NCBI GenBank assembly: GCA_023664865.1
Contig: JAMPEU010000006.1
Location: forward strand, 1-64,000
DNA: 64,000 bases
Reading direction: 5' to 3'
Source of the DNA: Butyrivibrio sp.
Lineage (GTDB): Bacteria > Bacillota > Clostridia > Lachnospirales > Lachnospiraceae
Every line of letters begins with the position of its first letter. Within the stretch, counting starts at the first letter, position 1. Of the stretch, positions 55,766-64,000 are shown piece by piece. Made by a program: the position numbers and the translations under genes. The notes under the pieces are model-generated. The model did no database searches. It was not told the DNA's origin and worked only from the letters and a program-made list of their open reading frames with translations.

Positions 55766-57058
55766 ATGCAGCATAAAGGAAATATTTTTTTTAGGGGTTT
55801 TCGTTTTTTGAGCAGATATGGTGCTTTTGGAAGGAAAAGACAAATAATAACAGCATTTTCCTATGAAGAAAATGCGGGATATAATGTCAATGAGTTAAAA
55901 TGGGAACGAGCATATCAGGAAATAAAAGAACAATATACAGAAATCAGAGTGCATAAGTTATGGAGTACAAGGATTGGAGAATATATTGTCAGATATCTGG
56001 CAGCTGCAGAGGATGTCAAGGTAAATGCGGAAAAAGGAATATTAGATATTTTTGTTTTGTCAGATTGTAAAGAGCATAATTCAAGGTTGTCTAAAGTCAT
56101 GGGCAGACATATTGCGATTATAGATACTGATAATATTGATTTGTGGGCATATATATTAAAGCGGTTTCCCAAGGTAGAATTTACAAAATACTGGGATGAA
56201 TATGCCTTAAAAAATAATAATAGATTTCGTTATTCAAAAGACACAGTTCAATATTTTACATTAACAGAAGAAGAAAATGCTGAAGCTGCTTATAAGAAAG
56301 CGTTAATGGGATTGAAAGATTCATTTGTATGTGCTTTAAGTAGAGATCCACAATATTTAGCTGCGATTGAGCCTGGTGCTGATAATTCCTATCATGATTA
56401 TAGAGATTCTGACATTAATAAACTTATGCTTTCGGCGGATTATTTATCACGGCAGAATATTACCGTGGTAAGGATGGGGCGGTATGTAAAAAATAAAGTC
56501 AGTTTTGGAAATTGTATAGACTATGCCAATAACCATTATGATGAGCTTATGGATATTATTCTTATGAAAGAGTGTAAATTTTATATAGGAGATCCTAACG
56601 GGGTTTCGTTTTTGCCAATGGTATTGAATCGACCTGTCGCATTGAAAAATTATGTGCCTGTTTTTTTGAATTCAGAATCGTTCCCATATCATCCTCAAAG
56701 TCTTTATATTTTTAAAAAATATTATTTAAAAAAGGAAGATAGATTTTTATCTGTTAAGGAAATGATGCAGATAGAAAAAGGAGCAAGACATAATAGGAGA
56801 TATAATAGGAATTTATATGAAAAGTTCGGGATTGAAATAATAGAAAATAGTGCTGAAGAAATTTTGGATTTAGTCATGGAAATGAACGCTAGGATTGATG
56901 GGGAGTGGATTGAAAAAGCAGAAGATGCTGAGTTGCAGGAGAAATACCAAGAAATCTATAAAGAGTGGTGTCAGAAACAACAATACAAAGAAAGCGAAAT
57001 TTTACATTTTAGGGTTGGCACTATGTTTTTAAGAAAAAATCCCTTTTTGCTAGAGTAA
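55766..57058 (+). CDS. TIGR04372-type glycosyltransferase
   Basis: The 430-residue protein has DSFVCALSRDPQYLAA, YHDYRDSDINKLMLSADYL and VVRMGRYV, followed by FYIGDPNGVSFLPMVLNRPV. This is the pattern of the TIGR04372 putative glycosyltransferase family found in flagellar and O-chain glycan loci. It is cytoplasmic. GGTGGAGG precedes ATG 55766. Possible donors are the activated heptose or nonulosonate made nearby. Confidence 0.78.
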   Translation: MQHKGNIFFRGFRFLSRYGAFGRKRQIITAFSYEENAGYNVNELKWERAYQEIKEQYTEIRVHKLWSTRIGEYIVRYLAAAEDVKVNAEKGILDIFVLSDCKEHNSRLSKVMGRHIAIIDTDNIDLWAYILKRFPKVEFTKYWDEYALKNNNRFRYSKDTVQYFTLTEEENAEAAYKKALMGLKDSFVCALSRDPQYLAAIEPGADNSYHDYRDSDINKLMLSADYLSRQNITVVRMGRYVKNKVSFGNCIDYANNHYDELMDIILMKECKFYIGDPNGVSFLPMVLNRPVALKNYVPVFLNSESFPYHPQSLYIFKKYYLKKEDRFLSVKEMMQIEKGARHNRRYNRNLYEKFGIEIIENSAEEILDLVMEMNARIDGEWIEKAEDAELQEKYQEIYKEWCQKQQYKESEILHFRVGTMFLRKNPFLLE

Positions 57059-57125
57059 TAAAATGTGCATTTGGTTTTGGCTTTGAAATGTGATTTGTGA
57101 TAAAAAATTCAGGAGGAAATAAAAA

Positions 57126-58199
57126 ATGGAAGATTATAGAATAGATAACCATAAATTGATTTATCATCCCCAAAAAGTTGCGGATTGGTTAGATGGAAAA
57201 ACGGTTTATCCGATTAATGCGGAGATTGGATTGTCCGGTGCATGCAATCATAGGTGCGTATTTTGCTGTATAGATTATATGGGATATGTGCCTCACTTTT
57301 TATCAGAAGAGATAATGCAGAAAACCATGAGTGAGATGTGTGGACTTGGTTTAAAAAGTGTAGTGTTTGCGGGAAATGGAGAACCGCTTTTAAATAAAGA
57401 TGCGGTAAACATTATTAATAACACAAAAAAGTTGGGGATTGACGTAGCAATGTCTACCAATGGGGTTCTTTTTACAGAAGATGTTGCGAAAGAATGCATG
57501 GAATCTATTTCGTGGATTCGGTTTAGCACATCGGCCGGAACAGAAGAAACTTATCATAAAATACATCAGGGGCAAGATGGAGATTTAGATAAAGTATTTA
57601 CGAATATATATAATGCGGCATGCCTGAAAAGAAAAAAAGGAATGAAAACGGTTTTAGGAGTTCAGATCGTCATGACTCCTGACAATGAAGACGAAGTGGT
57701 TTTGTTAGCCCAAAAAGTTAAAGAACTGGGAGCAGATCAGTTTTCGGTAAAATCCTTAGGGTGGAATCCTATGACGAACAGTGATTTACGGAATACAGTT
57801 GACAGAAAAGAATATTATGCACATCGTGATAGTATGATAAACGAACTTGAAAGTTTAAATGATGATAGTTTTAGGGCTGTCTATAGGGGAAACCGCGTAT
57901 CCAAATCTATAGAAACAAGAAAATATCAGGAATGTTACGCTTCACCGTTTCATGTTTGTATTGATGCAAATGGAGAAGTAGTGCCTTGCTGTGTCTTTTT
58001 GGGCGTTCCGGTGATGAGCTTTGGAAATATATATGAAAACACATTTGAAGAGATTTGGCAGGGAGAGAAACGAAGAAATGTTTTGCAGAATTTGAAACGC
58101 ACTAAATTATCGCAGTGTCCGGCAGAATGCCGACTTAGTGATATGAATTCTTATTTGCATGAAATAAAGAATCCGGGAGAACACGTTAATTTCATTTAA
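57126..58199 (+). CDS. Radical SAM/SPASM protein
   Basis: The 357-residue radical SAM enzyme has the CxxxCxxC cluster as ACNHRCVFC (C40, C44, C47), a GNGEPLL motif, and C-terminal cysteines YASPFHVCIDANGEVVPCC (SPASM-like extra Fe-S site). AGGAGG precedes ATG 57126. It is followed by a second radical SAM gene and a split transketolase. It probably modifies a sugar or sugar nucleotide by radical chemistry; the substrate is unknown. Confidence 0.85.
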   Translation: MEDYRIDNHKLIYHPQKVADWLDGKTVYPINAEIGLSGACNHRCVFCCIDYMGYVPHFLSEEIMQKTMSEMCGLGLKSVVFAGNGEPLLNKDAVNIINNTKKLGIDVAMSTNGVLFTEDVAKECMESISWIRFSTSAGTEETYHKIHQGQDGDLDKVFTNIYNAACLKRKKGMKTVLGVQIVMTPDNEDEVVLLAQKVKELGADQFSVKSLGWNPMTNSDLRNTVDRKEYYAHRDSMINELESLNDDSFRAVYRGNRVSKSIETRKYQECYASPFHVCIDANGEVVPCCVFLGVPVMSFGNIYENTFEEIWQGEKRRNVLQNLKRTKLSQCPAECRLSDMNSYLHEIKNPGEHVNFI

Positions 58200-58255
58200 T
58201 GTGGCGGTTGCATTTTATTTTATGTTCTACTGTTATGATTTTGATGGGAGGAAAT

Positions 58256-59323
58256 ATGGAAAAATACACACCATACAGTGAATTGAAGATTTTTCATCAT
58301 ACGGAACGGATTGATGGTTTTTTAAAAGGTAAGAGAGTTGCACCGATATATGTTAGGATTAAACCGACGAATATTTGTAATCAAAGGTGCTTTTATTGTG
58401 CATATGCAGATGATAGTTTATTTGATGGAAGAACGGTGGATACAAGAGAGTCGATACCATGGGATGTTATGAAAGAGACTCTTTGTGATTTTGGAGAAAT
58501 CGGCGTAAAGGCAATAACTTTTAGTGGGGGAGGCGAACCCTTGTGCTATCATTCCATTATTGAAACATTAGAATTGGTACAGAATATGAAAATGGATTAT
58601 TCCATGATTACAAACGGACAGGCATTGGAAGGAGAAGCAGTTAGATATTTAAAAGATGCTAAATGGATTCGTATATCTTTTGATTCGGCGAATCCTGAAA
58701 CATACAAAGGAATTAGAAGAGTAAGTACACATGAAAAAGTACTTAGTAATATTGCTGATTTTGCGAATATAAAGAGTAATAGTTGCACCCTTGGTATTAA
58801 TTGTGTTATTTCAAAAAGTAATGCTGAGGAAGTATACAAAATATGTTCCTTGGTAAAGGAATTAGGAGTTAATAATATTAAATTATCTCCGATTGCTGTA
58901 AAAGAGGATGGTAAAGGATATCATGATTCTATTAAAAAGATTGTTACTGAACAAATAATTTCAGCGCAAAAGGAATTAGAAAACGAGAGTTTTCGGATTG
59001 TGGATAAATATACATGTGATTTGGACTTGCCGGTCGTCTATCATAAAGAATATGCAAAGTGTTATATTCAAAACTTTTTTGCTGTTATAGCGGCAGATTC
59101 GAAAGTTTATCGCTGTCATCAACGCGCATATACAAAAGCAGGAGAACTGGGAGACCTAACGCAAATGTCTTTTAAGGATATATGGTTTTCGCAAGATACA
59201 ATAGATAAGATGAATGTTTTTGAACCGCAAAAAGAATGTTGTTTTAGATGTGCTTTTGATGAGAGAAATATGCTCTTAAATGATTTGGTTAGTATTGATC
59301 ATAATCACATTAATTTTATATGA
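58256..59323 (+). CDS. Second radical SAM/SPASM protein
   Basis: The 355-residue radical SAM enzyme has ICNQRCFYCAYA (C41, C45, C48), SGGGEPLCYHS, and a C-terminal cysteine set (CYIQNFFAVIAADSKVYRCH, CCFRCAFD). It is a distant paralog of the preceding gene. ATG 58256 follows GGGAGG; the longer frame is rejected. Its stop overlaps the transketolase start by four bases (ATGA), so the two are translationally coupled. Confidence 0.85.
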   Translation: MEKYTPYSELKIFHHTERIDGFLKGKRVAPIYVRIKPTNICNQRCFYCAYADDSLFDGRTVDTRESIPWDVMKETLCDFGEIGVKAITFSGGGEPLCYHSIIETLELVQNMKMDYSMITNGQALEGEAVRYLKDAKWIRISFDSANPETYKGIRRVSTHEKVLSNIADFANIKSNSCTLGINCVISKSNAEEVYKICSLVKELGVNNIKLSPIAVKEDGKGYHDSIKKIVTEQIISAQKELENESFRIVDKYTCDLDLPVVYHKEYAKCYIQNFFAVIAADSKVYRCHQRAYTKAGELGDLTQMSFKDIWFSQDTIDKMNVFEPQKECCFRCAFDERNMLLNDLVSIDHNHINFI

Positions 59324-60168
59324 TGGAGAAAAATATGGAAGGTTTAGAAAAGATTGCATTGGAAATCAGAAAATCAACTTTCAGGACGGTATGTATTAAC
59401 AAAGCAGGTCATTTGGCATCTTCCTTATCTTCCGTGGAGATTTTGGTAGGACTATATTTTGGAAATGTTCTCAGATATAATGCCAAAGTGCCAGAATGGG
59501 AAGACCGCGATCGGTTTATTTTAAGTAAAGGTCATGCTGCTTTAGCATTTTATCATGTATTGGCTAAGGCGGGATATTTTGATCGGAGAAGAGTTGAGGG
59601 TTTTTGCAAGGAAGGTTCTGAATTTGGTGGATTAGCTACTTATGGAAAAATTCCGGGAGTGGAGATGACAAGCGGTTCTCTGGGGCATGGTTTATCCTTT
59701 GCTGCAGGAATAGCTATGGCGGCTCGCATAAGCAAAAATGCTTCATATCAAATATATACTATGATGGGAGATGGCGAACTGCAGGAAGGAGAAGTTTGGG
59801 AGGCGGCATTATTTATTAGTCATAATAATTTAACAAATCTTACGATTATTGTTGATAATAACAAAATACAGGCTACAGGATATAGCAAAGATATAATTAA
59901 TTTGGGAAACCTGAATGAAAAATGGAGGGCATTTGGGTTTCATGTTATTGAGGTGGACGGGCATAATATTGACCAGATCTGTGAAGGATTGAGAGTTAAG
60001 GCGGACAAGCCAAAAGTGATTATAGCTGATACAGTGAAGGGAAAAGGTCTTTCTTATGTTGAGAATAGGGGTGATTGGCATTATAAGATTCCTACCAAGC
60101 AGGAAATAGAGATTGGTCTGCGGGAGTTAGGAATGTTAGAGGAGGATCTGAGAGTAAATGAGAAGTAA
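59320..60168 (+). CDS. Transketolase N-terminal subunit (thiamine diphosphate-binding)
   Basis: The 282-residue half-transketolase has KSTFRTVCINKAGHLASSLS, ILSKGHAALAFYHVL, TSGSLGHGLSFAAG and the ThDP-binding GDGELQEGEVWEA...NN motif. Split transketolases of this type often serve specialised sugar pathways rather than central metabolism. The partner half overlaps by 11 bases. It could supply sedoheptulose-7-phosphate to gmhA or build a branched sugar with the radical SAM enzymes. Confidence 0.92.
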   Translation: MMEKNMEGLEKIALEIRKSTFRTVCINKAGHLASSLSSVEILVGLYFGNVLRYNAKVPEWEDRDRFILSKGHAALAFYHVLAKAGYFDRRRVEGFCKEGSEFGGLATYGKIPGVEMTSGSLGHGLSFAAGIAMAARISKNASYQIYTMMGDGELQEGEVWEAALFISHNNLTNLTIIVDNNKIQATGYSKDIINLGNLNEKWRAFGFHVIEVDGHNIDQICEGLRVKADKPKVIIADTVKGKGLSYVENRGDWHYKIPTKQEIEIGLRELGMLEEDLRVNEK

Positions 60169-61078
60169 GTATAAAGACGCTATATATCAGATGATGCAGG
60201 AATATTCTCGGACGATAGCCGTACTTGTTGACAGCGGGACTGAAGAATATGATTTGGTTCGCAGAGATATGCCGGAAAGGGTGATTGAGTGTGGAATCTC
60301 AGAAGCAAATGCAATAGGAGTAGCAGCTGGATTAGCCAGTTGCGGTTATATACCAATTGTATATGGAATGGGGGCTTTTTTGGCATATAGAGCCTTTGAA
60401 TTTATCCGCAATGATGTTTGTGTGCAGAATAGAAATGTTAAGATTGTCGGGAGCGGTGGAGGAATCGGATATAATAATCTTGGTCCGACCCATCATACAA
60501 CGGAAGATATCGCAGTGATGACTGCGCTACCTAATATGTGTGTACTGGCACCGGCTACACCCTTGGAAGTTGAACCGATTTTGAAACAGGCGATAGATTA
60601 TTATGGACCTGTATATATTCGATTTGGGAAGGCATATGAAGAGGAAGTATATACAAAGCCGCCCTCATTTGAAATTGGGAAAGCAGCCATATTATCTGAG
60701 GGTGAAGATGTTTCTATATTTGTTACGGGTTCCCTGCTTGCTGATGTGGTAAAGAGCGTTGAGATATTGTCAAAGGATAATATCTCAGCACAAATCATTA
60801 ATATGACATCATTAAAACCCATTGACAGACAGGCAATAATTCAAGCTGCTCAAAAAACCGGACGTGTACTTGTGGTGGAGGAACACAATTATTTTGGCGG
60901 TTTAAGAAGTCTTGTTGCCGATGTTTTGACAGAAGAGGGAATGTCAGTGATTTTTCAATCTATAGGATTCAAAGATGAATATTGTTTTGAATATGGATGG
61001 CGTCAGGAAATAAGAAAAAAATATAATATTTCTGTAGAAGGAATAGTAAATAAAGTTAGGGAAATGTGTCATGAGTAA
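60158..61078 (+). CDS. Transketolase C-terminal subunit
   Basis: The 306-residue partner has VLVDSGTEEYDL, RVIECGISEANAIGVAAGLA (the catalytic Glu of the pyrimidine domain), GGGIGYNNLGPTHHTTEDIA and the C-terminal VLVVEEHNYFGGLRS. With the preceding gene it forms one complete ThDP enzyme. It overlaps the epimerase gene that follows by eight bases. Confidence 0.92.
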   Translation: MRSKYKDAIYQMMQEYSRTIAVLVDSGTEEYDLVRRDMPERVIECGISEANAIGVAAGLASCGYIPIVYGMGAFLAYRAFEFIRNDVCVQNRNVKIVGSGGGIGYNNLGPTHHTTEDIAVMTALPNMCVLAPATPLEVEPILKQAIDYYGPVYIRFGKAYEEEVYTKPPSFEIGKAAILSEGEDVSIFVTGSLLADVVKSVEILSKDNISAQIINMTSLKPIDRQAIIQAAQKTGRVLVVEEHNYFGGLRSLVADVLTEEGMSVIFQSIGFKDEYCFEYGWRQEIRKKYNISVEGIVNKVREMCHE

Positions 61079-61952
61079 ATTATGCGTGTTAGTTACCGGA
61101 GTAGGTGGATTTATTGGACAAAATGTGGCTGAATATTTATTAGGTCATAATATGGAAGTTATAGGCATCTATCACAGAAATGAACCTACAGATTTACGCG
61201 GAATGGAACGATTTGCCTGTGATTTGGCGAAAACTTCCGTAGAAAAGTATGTAAATGATAAAAACATAAATGCAATTATACATTTTGCCGGACAGATGAG
61301 AGGAGACAAGATACGGAATTATTTGGACAATACAATTGGAAGTACAAGACAGTTGATTGATTATGCGCAAAGGGAAAAAATTCGTACTTTCATCTATATA
61401 TCATCTATTTCTGTTTATGGGGAAACTTTGCATACAGTAAATGAAGACAGTGACAGAATTAATATGGACGATTATGGCATGACAAAATATTTATGTGAGA
61501 GAATGTTGGAAGATTCATGTATTGAAAATCGAATTGTTATCCGTCTGCCAAGAACATTGGGAAAAGGCTGTGATTTATCGTACCCTTGGATTCCGAAAGT
61601 GACCGGACAAATGTTGAAGAATGAAGATGTATATTATATGAATCCGAATTTGCTGTATAATAATATGTTGTATGTAGACGATTTGTCAAAATTTCTATTA
61701 TATCTTTTACATGAAAATAAGAGCGGATTTGACCGTTTTGTCCTAGGCGCTAAAGGACAAATGAGAATTTTTGATATTTTAGAAAGGTTAAAAGAATGCT
61801 TGGGAAGTTCATCAATGCTGATTGAAAAAACGGCAAGTGGACGTAATAAGTGTTATGCTATTGATACTACATATGCAGAAGAACATGGTTTTGTTTCAAG
61901 AAAGATTGATAAAATCATAGAAAAATTTGCGCATGATATGAAAATGTTTTAG
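61071..61952 (+). CDS. NAD-dependent epimerase/dehydratase (extended SDR), fixed paralog
   Basis: The 293-residue SDR protein has VLVTGVGGFIGQNVAEYL, IIHFAGQMRGDKI, ISSISVYGE, and catalytic DDYGMTKYLCE (Tyr/Lys). It acts on a nucleotide sugar; the reaction is unknown. It is followed after 12 bp by a paralog (61965-62848) that carries a poly-G tract. This copy has none and is permanently readable. Confidence 0.88.
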   Translation: MSKLCVLVTGVGGFIGQNVAEYLLGHNMEVIGIYHRNEPTDLRGMERFACDLAKTSVEKYVNDKNINAIIHFAGQMRGDKIRNYLDNTIGSTRQLIDYAQREKIRTFIYISSISVYGETLHTVNEDSDRINMDDYGMTKYLCERMLEDSCIENRIVIRLPRTLGKGCDLSYPWIPKVTGQMLKNEDVYYMNPNLLYNNMLYVDDLSKFLLYLLHENKSGFDRFVLGAKGQMRIFDILERLKECLGSSSMLIEKTASGRNKCYAIDTTYAEEHGFVSRKIDKIIEKFAHDMKMF

Positions 61953-61964
61953 GAGGAGTATGTG

Positions 61965-62848
61965 ATGAAAAGAATTCTTATTACGGGTGTAGGAGGTAAC
62001 GTCGGTCAATATATTGCGAATAATCTGGCGCATGCAGGATATGAAGTTATTGGTGTTTGCCGTAACCATATTCCACAGCATGCAGACTATGAATTGCTAT
62101 ATGCAGATTTATCCGATACAATTAGGGGGGGGTAAAAAACATTGATGTTGTCATTCATATTGCAGCAAATATATTAGGAGATGTGAATGCTTTAATCCGT
62201 GATAATATTGAAGCAACTAAAAATCTTGTTTGCTGGTCTGAAAAAGTTCAGGTGAAAAGGATTATATATATGTCATCTGTAGCAGTTTATGGAAACGTAG
62301 ATGGTGAGTTGTGCGAGGAAAGCGCCATTCAGAATCCGAGTATATATGGTATAACAAAACATTTGGGGGAATCCATTATCAAAGAATCAGAAATCCCTGA
62401 GAAATTGATTCTTCAACTTCCAAAAATGATTGGACCATATGTTCATTTAGAAGATACACGAGATTCAGGATTCCTAACGATGACCAAGAAGATTTTGAAT
62501 GATGAAAAAGTTATATGCTTTATTCCTGAAATGTACTATAATAATTATTTACATGTGGCGGAACTAAGTGTTTTTTTACAGACTCTTTTGCAGCAAGCCG
62601 TTTGGGACGAGAAGAAAACAGTGCTTGTTGCAGCTCAAGAACGATTAACGATGATGAAAATTTTACAGATTATGAAAGAGACAGCGGAAAGTAGGTCAGA
62701 AATTATTGCACAAAGTAATGGAACAATGCCAAATGTTTCATTGATAAATGTGAGTAAGGCAAAGGAACTGGGATTTTCTCCGTGCGCGGCTGAAGATATG
62801 CTAAGACGATTTATAAGTGAAGTTAAAGTTCCTAGCGTTTCAAAATAG
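61965..62848 (+). CDS. NAD-dependent epimerase/dehydratase paralog, phase-OFF at a G8 tract
   Basis: The intended 294-residue SDR protein resembles its upstream neighbour: ILITGVGGNVGQYIANNL, then past the tract VVIHIAANILGDV, MSSVAVYGNVDG, and PSIYGITKHLGE (Tyr/Lys). Translation from ATG 61965 (AGGAGG upstream) stops at TAA straight after the G8 tract (62125-62132), leaving 56 residues. One more G (nine) gives one frame to the stop at 62848. The gene is OFF in this sequence. Confidence 0.87.
62125..62132 (+). repeat. Poly-G tract G8 (OFF state) in the epimerase paralog
   Basis: Eight Gs at codons 54-56 lead straight to TAA; nine or six Gs restore the frame. Confidence 0.94.
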
Positions 62849-62913
62849 TTGTTGAGTTTATTCTATATCTTTTTGAAATGTTATAAGAATAATTTTGGGA
62901 GGGATCAAATGTT

Positions 62914-63596
62914 ATGGATATTAAAAAAATGAATTATGAAGAGATGAAAGAGGCATTTGAAACACAGGAATTAAAAGTAGGACCGTGGACCTCATGGAGT
63001 ATGATACACGATGCACGACATATGGCATTTGTACTTTCGAGGTATAAGTTTGTGGCAAAAATGCTTGAAGGAAGAAAATATGTAATGGAAGTAGGATGCG
63101 GTGATGCGTTTGGAATGCCTATTGTTGCACAGAATCTACGGGGGGGGCGCTGTATGCAGTTGATTGGGAAGAAAAATTTTTGAACGATAATAGAGAGAGA
63201 ATGCAGTTTTGCGATAATGTGAAATTTATACAACATGATATGAATAACAGTCCGCTTGATACTGTTAAAGTCAGTGCAATTTATTTAGTTGATGTAATAG
63301 AACATGTTGATCCGGTCAAAGAAAATTCTTTTATAGAAAATATGATTGCATCCTATGATAAAAAAGAAGATGCGGTAATGATTATAGGAACGCCTAATTT
63401 AGCGGCAGCAAAATATGCTTCTGAGCAAAGCGCCTCTGTTCATATTAACTTAAAGGGACAGAGTGAATTGGCGGCATTGCTGAATAAATATTTTTACAAT
63501 GTTTTTATGTTTGGCATGAATGATGAAGTAGTACATACGGGGTATGGACCAATGTGCCATTATATATGGGGGATAGGCGCAGGACTTAGGAAATGA
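62914..63596 (+). CDS. Class I SAM methyltransferase, phase-OFF at a G8 tract
   Basis: The intended 227-residue methyltransferase has YVMEVGCGDAFGMPIVAQ (motif I, about 57-74), then after the tract GALYAVDWEEKFL (motif II acidic Asp), FIQHDMNNSPL and YLVDVIEHVDP. With eight Gs (63140-63147) the read-through frame ends at TGA 63181-63183 after 89 residues. With nine Gs it continues to 63596. GGGAGG precedes ATG 62914. The intact second half argues for reversible switching rather than decay. Confidence 0.88.
63140..63147 (+). repeat. Poly-G tract G8 (OFF state) in a methyltransferase gene
   Basis: Eight Gs at codons 76-78; nine or six Gs restore the frame. Confidence 0.94.
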
Positions 63597-63633
63597 AAAA
63601 CTTTGCGAAATAAATATATATTTGGAGGATAAA

Positions 63634-64000
63634 ATGAAGAATAATAACTGCACTTTTTATAAGCCGGTGTGTCGGCTGGAAGATGATGATTGGAGAATTC
63701 ATAAGGGGGGGGTAATGGCGGTCGAATTGCTTTATATGGCGCAGGGAAATATGGCAAAATTGCTTTGCAAAATATTAAAAAATATTTACCTCAATTACAA
63801 ATTATATGTTTTATAGATGATAATAGAATTAGAAATAACGAAGATGTTGAAGGGTTAAAGGTACTCTCTTTGCAGGAAGTTATGGAACAAGAATCGGATT
63901 TTACTATTATCATTACAAATTATTATGTTTCATCGGTATTGGCAAAAATAGAAGCTAAGGGATTTGATTTAAATAAGGTATTTTTTTGGAGCCAGTTTTT
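63634..64000 (+). CDS. Rossmann-domain modifying protein, phase-OFF at a G8 tract (partial at window end)
   Basis: From ATG 63634 (TTTGGAGG upstream) the first 24 codons lead into a G8 tract (63705-63712). The eight-G frame ends at TAG 63814-63816 in unrelated residues. With nine Gs the frame reads GGRIALYGAGKYGKIALQ, a dinucleotide-binding loop, then ICFIDDNRIRN and continues to the window edge. This N-terminal Rossmann module is common ahead of FkbM-type methyltransferases and PglD-like acyltransferases. The true function lies beyond the window. Confidence 0.78.
63705..63712 (+). repeat. Poly-G tract G8 (OFF state) in the last gene
   Basis: Eight Gs near codon 25 misdirect the frame; nine or six Gs would restore it. 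Confidence 0.94.

Noticed and set aside
19345..63816. The six frame breaks as plain pseudogene decay
   Set aside because: Each break is a single-base offset exactly at a poly-G run, with no other stop or frameshift in the remaining frame, and overlaps with neighbouring starts are restored by the corrected frame. Decay would scatter lesions.
1..64000. tRNA genes, CRISPR arrays or intact insertion sequences
   Set aside because: No cloverleaf-like sequence, regularly spaced repeat array, or transposase gene was found on reading both strands, though faint remnants could be missed by eye.

Overview
The window reads as chromosomal DNA of an AT-rich Gram-positive anaerobe of the Clostridia, most likely a Lachnospiraceae member. 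The clues are strong AGGAGG-type ribosome binding sites, a type I restriction locus of clostridial style, a membrane-anchored GH25 lysozyme with an acidic cytoplasmic tail, and the overall protein flavour. The assignment is by recognition only. No tRNA, rRNA, CRISPR array or intact insertion sequence was seen.

Layout. 1-4.5 kb holds the end of a probable hsdM, then hsdS, a decayed spacer carrying a copy of the hsdR start, and hsdR (type I restriction-modification). 4.5-8.3 kb on the minus strand holds an antitoxin-like regulator, aroA and a GHL6-type glycoside hydrolase. 8.5-10.6 kb holds a two-domain regulator, a short-chain dehydrogenase and an Hsp20 chaperone. 11-13.9 kb is a compact pair: an exported VIT/VWA protein with a PEP-like C-terminal sorting tail, and an exosortase-family membrane protease. 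An almost perfect 181-bp palindromic element follows, then a GH25 lysozyme with two SH3 domains.

From 16 kb to the window end (48 kb) there is one very large surface-glycan locus. It holds GT2, GT4, GT-C and TIGR04372-like glycosyltransferases and UDP-xylose synthesis. It also has a WlbA-like dehydrogenase and sugar aminotransferases, two FemAB/GNAT-type acyltransferases, and nonulosonic acid genes (neuB, neuC, neuA, and away from them a ptmE-like guanylyltransferase and legB). Further along come an acyl-activation module (acyl carrier protein plus adenylating ligase) with a TauT/NitT-like ABC transporter, a heptose module (gmhA, gmhB, a rfaE/hldE-like fusion), two radical SAM proteins, a split transketolase, several NAD-dependent epimerases and several methyltransferases.

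The standout feature is that eleven genes of this locus carry an internal run of 7-9 G, although the DNA is AT-rich and no such run is seen in the first 19 kb. Five of these genes are in frame (ON) and six are out of frame by one base (OFF), with the rest of the protein perfectly preserved in the shifted frame. This looks like a multi-gene, poly-G slipped-strand phase-variation system for a surface glycan, of the kind known from Campylobacter and Helicobacter but here in a Gram-positive gut-type bacterium. The switchable genes are decorating or late-acting functions (UDP-xylose synthase, four methyltransferase or Rossmann-type modifiers, a fucosyltransferase-like enzyme, an epimerase, two GT-C-like membrane proteins, an unknown protein and an ABC permease), while the NulO and heptose backbone genes have no such tract. 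Homopolymer sequencing error is the main alternative for the OFF states, but it would not explain the concentration of the tracts.
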